Positions 58,020 through 64,000 of a stretch of 64,000 bases of DNA are shown here, piece by piece. A model generated the notes under the pieces. The model was given only the letters and a program-made list of their open reading frames with translations, did no database searches and had not been told where the DNA came from. The position numbers and the translations under genes were made by a program. The DNA comes from Hirudo medicinalis. Taxonomy: Eukaryota; Annelida; Clitellata; Hirudinida; Hirudinidae. The stretch covers positions 244,021 through 308,020 of the forward strand of contig MPNW01000108.1 of assembly GCA_011800805.1 (NCBI GenBank), read 5' to 3'. The stretch's first letter is position 1; each line of letters opens with the position of its first letter.

Positions 58020-59329
58020 GATGTGATGCTGGAAATTTTGAAAATATTTTGATTGGGGTCTGAGAATTAAAGTGCTTGGAAAGAATCGCCGTTTGGATAA
58101 ATATCGAGAGACATATTTTTGCCAAGACATGTAAATTTTACTAAATTAGTTCAAAAATTCTATTTTATTGTAAATAATTGTGAATAAAAGCAGTCAATAA
58201 CAGAGGAAGTTAATTTTTTTATTATTTGCTATTTAATCAGTTGTTGGTTTATGTTCCTGTTTTTTCAAACTCTTAATAACACTTGATGTTTGTGTTCAAT
58301 GAAGGAAGACATTTCAGCAACAAAGGAAACTAATTTCAAATTAACCGCCACCAACTTTCTAAAAATAAATCAGCATAGCAACCTAATTTGAAACTTAATG
58401 AAGTGAAAATTGTGGTCAGCAGCATTTCCTACGATATATTTACTAAATTAATTTATTTTCAGTGTATTAGTTCAAAATTATAAAGATAAAATCAATTTAA
58501 TTTTACAAATAGTTTGCAAGCACTTATTAAATGTAATCATTATTTTAAATATTCTTAATTACAGTAATAATAATTTTAATATTAATTATTGTTAATAATA
58601 TTTTTATTGCATTATTAGAAAGACATTAAATGAGATGTGAAAAGATCACTTGATTCAGCAGCTGACTGACTGATGAATTTTGAAGCATCAATTTCTGGAG
58701 AAATGTGCATGAATGTGTCGTTCAGACAGTGGTGACGATGACAGGGGATGATGACGATGGTGGTGGCTGCGATGGTGATGATGATGATGATGATGGTAAC
58801 GGGATGGATTAGGAAGAGGACATGGTACCCATTTGATGGGCTCAACGCAAGGTTAATTAAGTACTTAAGCTGTCTTTGGGCATTTGTTCCTGAACCTGTG
58901 TTATCGCTCACTTGAGTGATTTCCATTCTGCTATTAAAACACGGAAACAATTAATGAATCCAGGTTTGAAATATTTATATGCTAATCAATGTCGACAAAA
59001 CGCAAAAGCAATAATTCAGATGTTTTAATTTAGACAAATGAACTGATTTAAACCAAGGAGGTAATTCAACAATTCATATAAAGGCTTTGGTTTCATTTCC
59101 AATGCTTAATCCACGATGCTCCCAGGTGATTCATCATTCTTTGGCTCTTCTTATCGTCTCCTTTGCTGAGAATAGTGATTCATTTACATCACGACTCGTT
59201 TACAAGGAATGTTTTTTGCGATTTATGTCACTGATTTTAATTATTTGAAATAATAATTAAGAAACAATTCTTTTCATTAAATTATGATTTTAAATTAATT
59301 TCATCACTTATATTGCAATTGTAATCACA
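58020..59329. other. Unassigned AT-rich region
   Basis: A GATGATGATG-type microsatellite lies near 58735-58800 and causes an Ile-rich minus-strand frame (58950-58615). The part of that frame before the repeat is not recognised. No other feature. Confidence 0.4.
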
Positions 59330-59460
59330 ATTAGCCGATCTTTTGATTGCCTTATGTATCCGGGTAGGTATTGTAAGCACTTTTTAACGCGAACATTGTG
59401 AAAGTTGCCGTTACCATTGCATGCAGGAACGCAACCTATTCGGTTAACATGCTAACGTTT
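59330..59460. mobile_element. Short interspersed repeat, copy 3
   Basis: Related to the second half of copy 2 through AGGAACGCAACCTATTCGGT and the preceding CCGTTACCAT-type segment, followed by a T-rich run (TTTGTTTTATTTATTTATT). Confidence 0.5.
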
Positions 59461-62084
59461 GTTTTAGTTTGTTTTATTTATTTATTATTCAATTGTTTCA
59501 ATTCATCAATTTTATCGTACATTTATTTTCCTACTATTTACTGCATTGTCAGGCCAAACCCACTCGCTGCCAAACGCACTCTGGTTGCCACCAGAGCATT
59601 CGAGCACCACCTTTGCTACTTCTCTGAAACTCCTTCTTACCTTTGCTTTCTTTGATGATGTTTTACTGTAAAGGACAAGCGCTTAATGGTGTCACACTCC
59701 AAAAAGTTGAAGGCTCAGAGGAGCCTCTAAAACGAATCAGGACATTCCAGTAACCAATCCTGAAGAAACTTCAAAACTGTGACAAAAAGTATATCCGGGA
59801 ATTTTTTAAGGTCAATCACAGTGAGTGGGAATCTCAGCAGAGCTAACTGTTAAAACTGCTAAAAGTTGCATTGATCCAAGAGTTCAACTCAGGTTTGACA
59901 CGCGATGCCTGCTTCAAGTCATCGAGGACCACAGAAATAAAATTTCAGTACCAACTAAGTCCTCAGCAGGTATATTTGATATCAAACAGCATTCAATGTT
60001 CAAAGACAAACAACTTGAACATTAACACGTTTGTTCTGTTCTTTAAAAACTGCTTCTCATTAGGCTTGTGAAATGAGCTGTAATGAAATAATAAATATGA
60101 GTACTGCTTTTTCTGATTGCTAATAAACATAGTAACTAACATTGCAAAAGAAAACAATCTTCTGATTCAACAATCAGAGTGTGTTTTGCTATTTTGTTAA
60201 ATGACCCCCTGAAAGCACCACAAATTAAACCTAACTTCGACAGAGTTGAGCACGTCCTAAATATTAATACTTTTAATGAATATTATTAAAATATTAAATA
60301 TTAATATTTTAATGAATATTATTATAATATTAAATATTAATATTTTTAATGAATATTATTATTATTCCTAATTTTTATTGTAGCTTCTCCATAACAGGCA
60401 TCACTTAATGGAGGGTTGGAGGACATTGATCTCAAACTTTCATTTTTAAGAAACACTACTGTATGCAATTTCAATAATTTCCATTGGAGTGGTCCAATGG
60501 AAAAGATGTCCGCAGACTGTGCTTGAGATGTTCCTTGAAACGTCTGAAAAGAATCATTTAGTTGTTGTTAACGACAAAAATTAGAAATTCAAGAAACTAA
60601 ACAAAATAATGACAAACACGACCTCAAACCGGATTGCATGTCGTCATTTCAGGAAAAATCGGACGATTCCTGCCTGAATTTGCATGAAAAAACAATTGAT
60701 TTAAGTGGTGATTCTTGTTCATTTCGTAGTTTCAGTGGCTCGCAATTTATGTGTGGATTCACTTCATCAAATCCGGCAATTAATTGATCTCGAATAAAAA
60801 TACTTGAACAAAAACATATTAATTATTAATTAATTATTAATTATTATTAATATATGAATAAAATCTTGAAACTCTAAAATTAATAAAAATTAATCAATCA
60901 ACATCAATTACTTATAGATTCAATCAATTATTTATCACATCAATCGAATTAGTCAATTTATCGCATCAATCAATTGCTTATAACTTCAATCAATTACTTG
61001 TAACTTAAATATTTGTAACTTCAACCAACTACTTTTAACTTCAACAAATTACTGATTTCTTTTCAAATTGAAAGTCAAGCAAGTCCTTCAACTTCCAATC
61101 TCGATGTTGTCGATGAGGAAATAACTGGAAACATAACACATTGAAGTCTTTATTTTGAGTCACAAATACTTAAAATGTCGCCTGTTGAAACCTCACAACG
61201 ACATGCAATGGAGGCCGAATCCAAGAATCCAAGAAAGAAAATTGTCCCGAAATAATATTTCAAAAGAGAAATATTTTTGGATAGGCTGTCCTTCTCATTC
61301 TTAATCAATCTGATCGCATTGTGCTCTGTCTGTCCATTGCATTGTATTGTATTGTATTATATAGTATTGCATTGCAGTTTTTATATCAATTTTTACTAAA
61401 TTAATTTTATTTTTATGAATACAAACGTAAATGTCAGCAAAATGAAATATAACATCATATTCTTATTTAAAATTAATGAATCTATTAACAAATTATGATT
61501 TCGTTACTTGTGGAAAGAAACAAATATTTATTTTGTAAAAAAAAATGCTTCGCGAAAGATTTAAAATTAAAAAGAAAAAATTATGGTGAGTAGAAATTTG
61601 CTGTGAAAGTCCAAAATGGCTGTTTGCCGAGCTGAAGGAGGTCAGAAAGAACCTTTCAACGACCGATTTATGTTGATTGTTTGTGCTGTCTTCATTGTCA
61701 ACTTCAGGACAAATTCGGTTTTGGAAAAAAATTATCTTAGAAATTATTGGAATAATCGAAGGTTAATCGGATTATTCTTAAAATTATTCCTAAGTTAATC
61801 TAAATTATTCTTATTCAATATTTAAAGTTTCTGGAAGATGTGACCAAATTAATTATTGATGGCCAAATTCAAGTTAGAATACAAAGCTACTTAAACATGG
61901 TCATCCTCGTCGTCATCATTATCATCATCCGGTCGACGATGCCGAACCATAAGATCAACGATCTCTTCTTTCCTCGCATCACTTGCCACCAACTTCGAGG
62001 AAGTAATTACAGCGCCATTTCTTCCTAAAACAATTTTCTAGCGCTATTGAGAAGATGATTTTCAGTATTAAGTTTGAGCAGAAC
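59461..62084. other. Unassigned AT-rich region
   Basis: Includes an AATATTAAT-type repeat of about three units (60259-60365), loose AATCAATTA repeats (60900-61050) and a TTGTATTGTATT run (61340-61370). No conserved exon was recognised. Short ORFs at 59825-60071 and 61616-61798 have no supporting features. Confidence 0.4.
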
Positions 62085-62160
62085 CAGACATGGGTACTTA
62101 AGTACCAATTGTACTCAATTGTAGTAGGACCTTGAGCTCTTGTACTTGGTCCCATGTCTG
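62085..62160. mobile_element. 76-bp hAT-like MITE
   Basis: Begins CAGACATGGG and ends with its exact reverse complement CCCATGTCTG. Flanks are AGCAGAAC (62077-62084) and AGTAGAAC (62161-62168), an 8-bp target duplication with one mismatch. CAG-type ends with an 8-bp duplication are the hallmark of hAT transposons. The interior is palindrome-rich (GTACTTAAGTAC) with no coding capacity. Confidence 0.65.
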
Positions 62161-62168
62161 AGTAGAAC

Positions 62169-64000
62169 AATTCAAGCATCACCAGCAACCAAACCTCCGT
62201 TCCAGGTTAAAATTATAATCATTTAATGCAATATTCTAGTATTCTTTTTATGTCCTCGGAGCTCCAATTTAAAGAATTTTCGAAAAACTAGGGAAGTTCT
62301 CCTGAGTTGTTTCCTCTTTAAAAAAAAATATAGCAAAATAATATTTATAATTATTCAGTAAATAAATAAATTCACAAAAATCAACAACATATTTCGACCA
62401 AGTTGCATTCATTTTTGCATTGAAAACTCATTCTTTGCAGAAAACATCTCCTTGGAAATATGTTCACTGAGATTAAGGATGAAATTCCCTCTGCAGGAAA
62501 ATGAACCTTGGAAGCTTTAAAACTTTTAAAACTTAAAATTTCAAACTCAGCCATTTTCGAAGAAGAACAAAAAACTTCCTTTAGTTACTTAACTTTAGTT
62601 ATTTAAATGGGTTTGTGGATATTCGTTTTTTAAGGCGCTTATTTTTATTGTTTATTTCTGAATTTCATTCTTCATTTTATCTTAAAAGTATCCATTTTAA
62701 TTCCGTGTTTCTTGAGAACACGACATTTTACTTCAGAAAGTATTTCTGAGGGTAATTTAATATTCAATTATTATAAAATTATAAATTTAATTATTCAATT
62801 CTTCACATTCTCTGCAAGTCCTTCATAGTTTCGCTTTATCAAAAAATTTTCTTCGCTCAATTCCTTGATGCTGAAATGAAAATATGAAATGAAATTTTGA
62901 TAAGAAAGACAAGATTAGGATGCAATTATTAAACTTACTTCAACGGAACGAGATGTGACGCCTACTGGTTGATTTCGTATCATTTCAGTTTGCTGATATT
63001 ATTATTACCAAGTAATGATTAAATAATTATATTATATTATATTTTTAATGAAATAAATATTTATTACTTGAAAATAGGGTCATCGTTCAATGGCTTAGCC
63101 AGGATTTTAAAATCTGTCGATGTAGGGGACAATTTTTTTCTATATGCGTATAAATATTACAACAGTAAAGTATAGTAATGGTGGATTATACGAATTTAGA
63201 ATAATAGCGAGGCGCAAACTGACAGGGGTGGGGGTCTACGCCTAAGTCATCGTTTTTTGACGTGTTTCAAACTTCGCTCGACATTCTCCATCCTCATCTG
63301 GATTTATTTGAATTGTTTGATGCTTGTCAAACTGTGAAGCTGAGGTTTCCAACTTCAAAAATGCTTTAAAAGCATTTGATTTTTATTGTCTTAAAACCTC
63401 AAAATGGTGGCACATGCCACCCACAATGGTGACCTTGTGATGTCCATGTGTACTTCAGCTCAAATATCATTATCAACATGAATGAAGATTTCAATTTTAT
63501 TTCTTGATCACCTCGAAAGCCAGGTATAAATTAGCAATTAATTTAATAAATTAAAGAACATGTTGATGCAGATTCGGTTATTAATACGATGTAATAGCTT
63601 TCAAGTTGACGACGTTTGCGTGTCAGTTGATGGACATTATAAAAGAATTAACCTTCGTAACATTTTAAAATATTATCGTAAATTAAGTGGCAATATACGA
63701 TTTAGTCGCGCTTATTTCTAACTTCCTACTCTGTTATTCCATTGTCAGCTTCTATTCCCCGTCGCTAATTTGAATTAGTTGGTAAAATATAATTTGCTTG
63801 CTTCACTAAACTTGTGAAACGTTTGAAATACGAGGATATGAGTTTAATGAGGAAATATTTCTGCGATTCCTTAGATTGCTATTTTGTTTTAGTTTTTTTT
63901 TGCGTTCGTAAATCGCATTAAAATGCTTCCAGAACTACCTTCTCGATGTGTTCCATAATTCCTGATCCAGTGGAACACATTGCATTAGAGACATCTTGAA
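62169..64000. other. Right end of the window, no recognised gene
   Basis: AT-rich DNA with short ATTATT and TATATT tracts. No conserved coding sequence, RNA gene or array was seen on either strand. Confidence 0.45.

Noticed and set aside
1..64000. tRNA or rRNA genes
   Set aside because: No stretch with a convincing B-box and cloverleaf or rRNA core was found by eye; a covariance-model scan would be needed to exclude them.

Overview
Organism: an AT-rich invertebrate animal genome. Every conserved gene has spliceosomal introns, most of them short, and the gene set is metazoan: Kv2 potassium channel, DEG/ENaC channel, SHP2 phosphatase, polycystin-1-like protein and a peptide-type GPCR. Micro- and minisatellites are very abundant, and there are scattered LINE, hAT and possible Penelope-type relics. 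A lophotrochozoan such as an annelid or leech would fit, but that is inference. Exon models were built by eye from protein conservation, GT/GC...AG sites and reading phase.

Layout. 1-1698: no recognised gene; a palindromic pair of CRE-like sites. 1699-3819 (+): V-ATPase subunit d, 8 exons. Around 4940-4995 (-): hammerhead-like core. 5296-7165 (+): HemK-type release-factor glutamine methyltransferase, 8 exons. 9853-19956 (+): Kv2/Shab channel with a 7.8-kb intron that holds an antisense DEG/ENaC gene (18216-15968). Two further phase-compatible exons (20904-20985, 23492-23949) suggest a second, longer Kv2 C-terminus. 26753-31510 (+): FAN1 nuclease, 14 exons. 32066-39762 (+): SHP2/corkscrew phosphatase, 15 exons. 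45863-41046 (-): 3' half of a polycystin-1-like gene (PLAT domain, then four membrane segments) that ends before any channel module; possible upstream exons lie at 47-49.8 kb around an assembly gap (47525-47773). 53240-51737 (-): possible small three-exon gene of unknown function, divergent from the intronless GPCR at 53790-55145 (+). 55146-64000: repeats and transposon relics, no recognised gene.

The genes look like unrelated neighbours rather than a pathway. Points most worth a second look: the truncated polycystin, the nested antisense channel gene with a one-base frame break, the two predicted Kv2 C-termini, the hammerhead-like core, a 13-bp minisatellite in which every unit carries a consensus 5' splice site, and a 76-bp hAT-like MITE with a near-intact target duplication.
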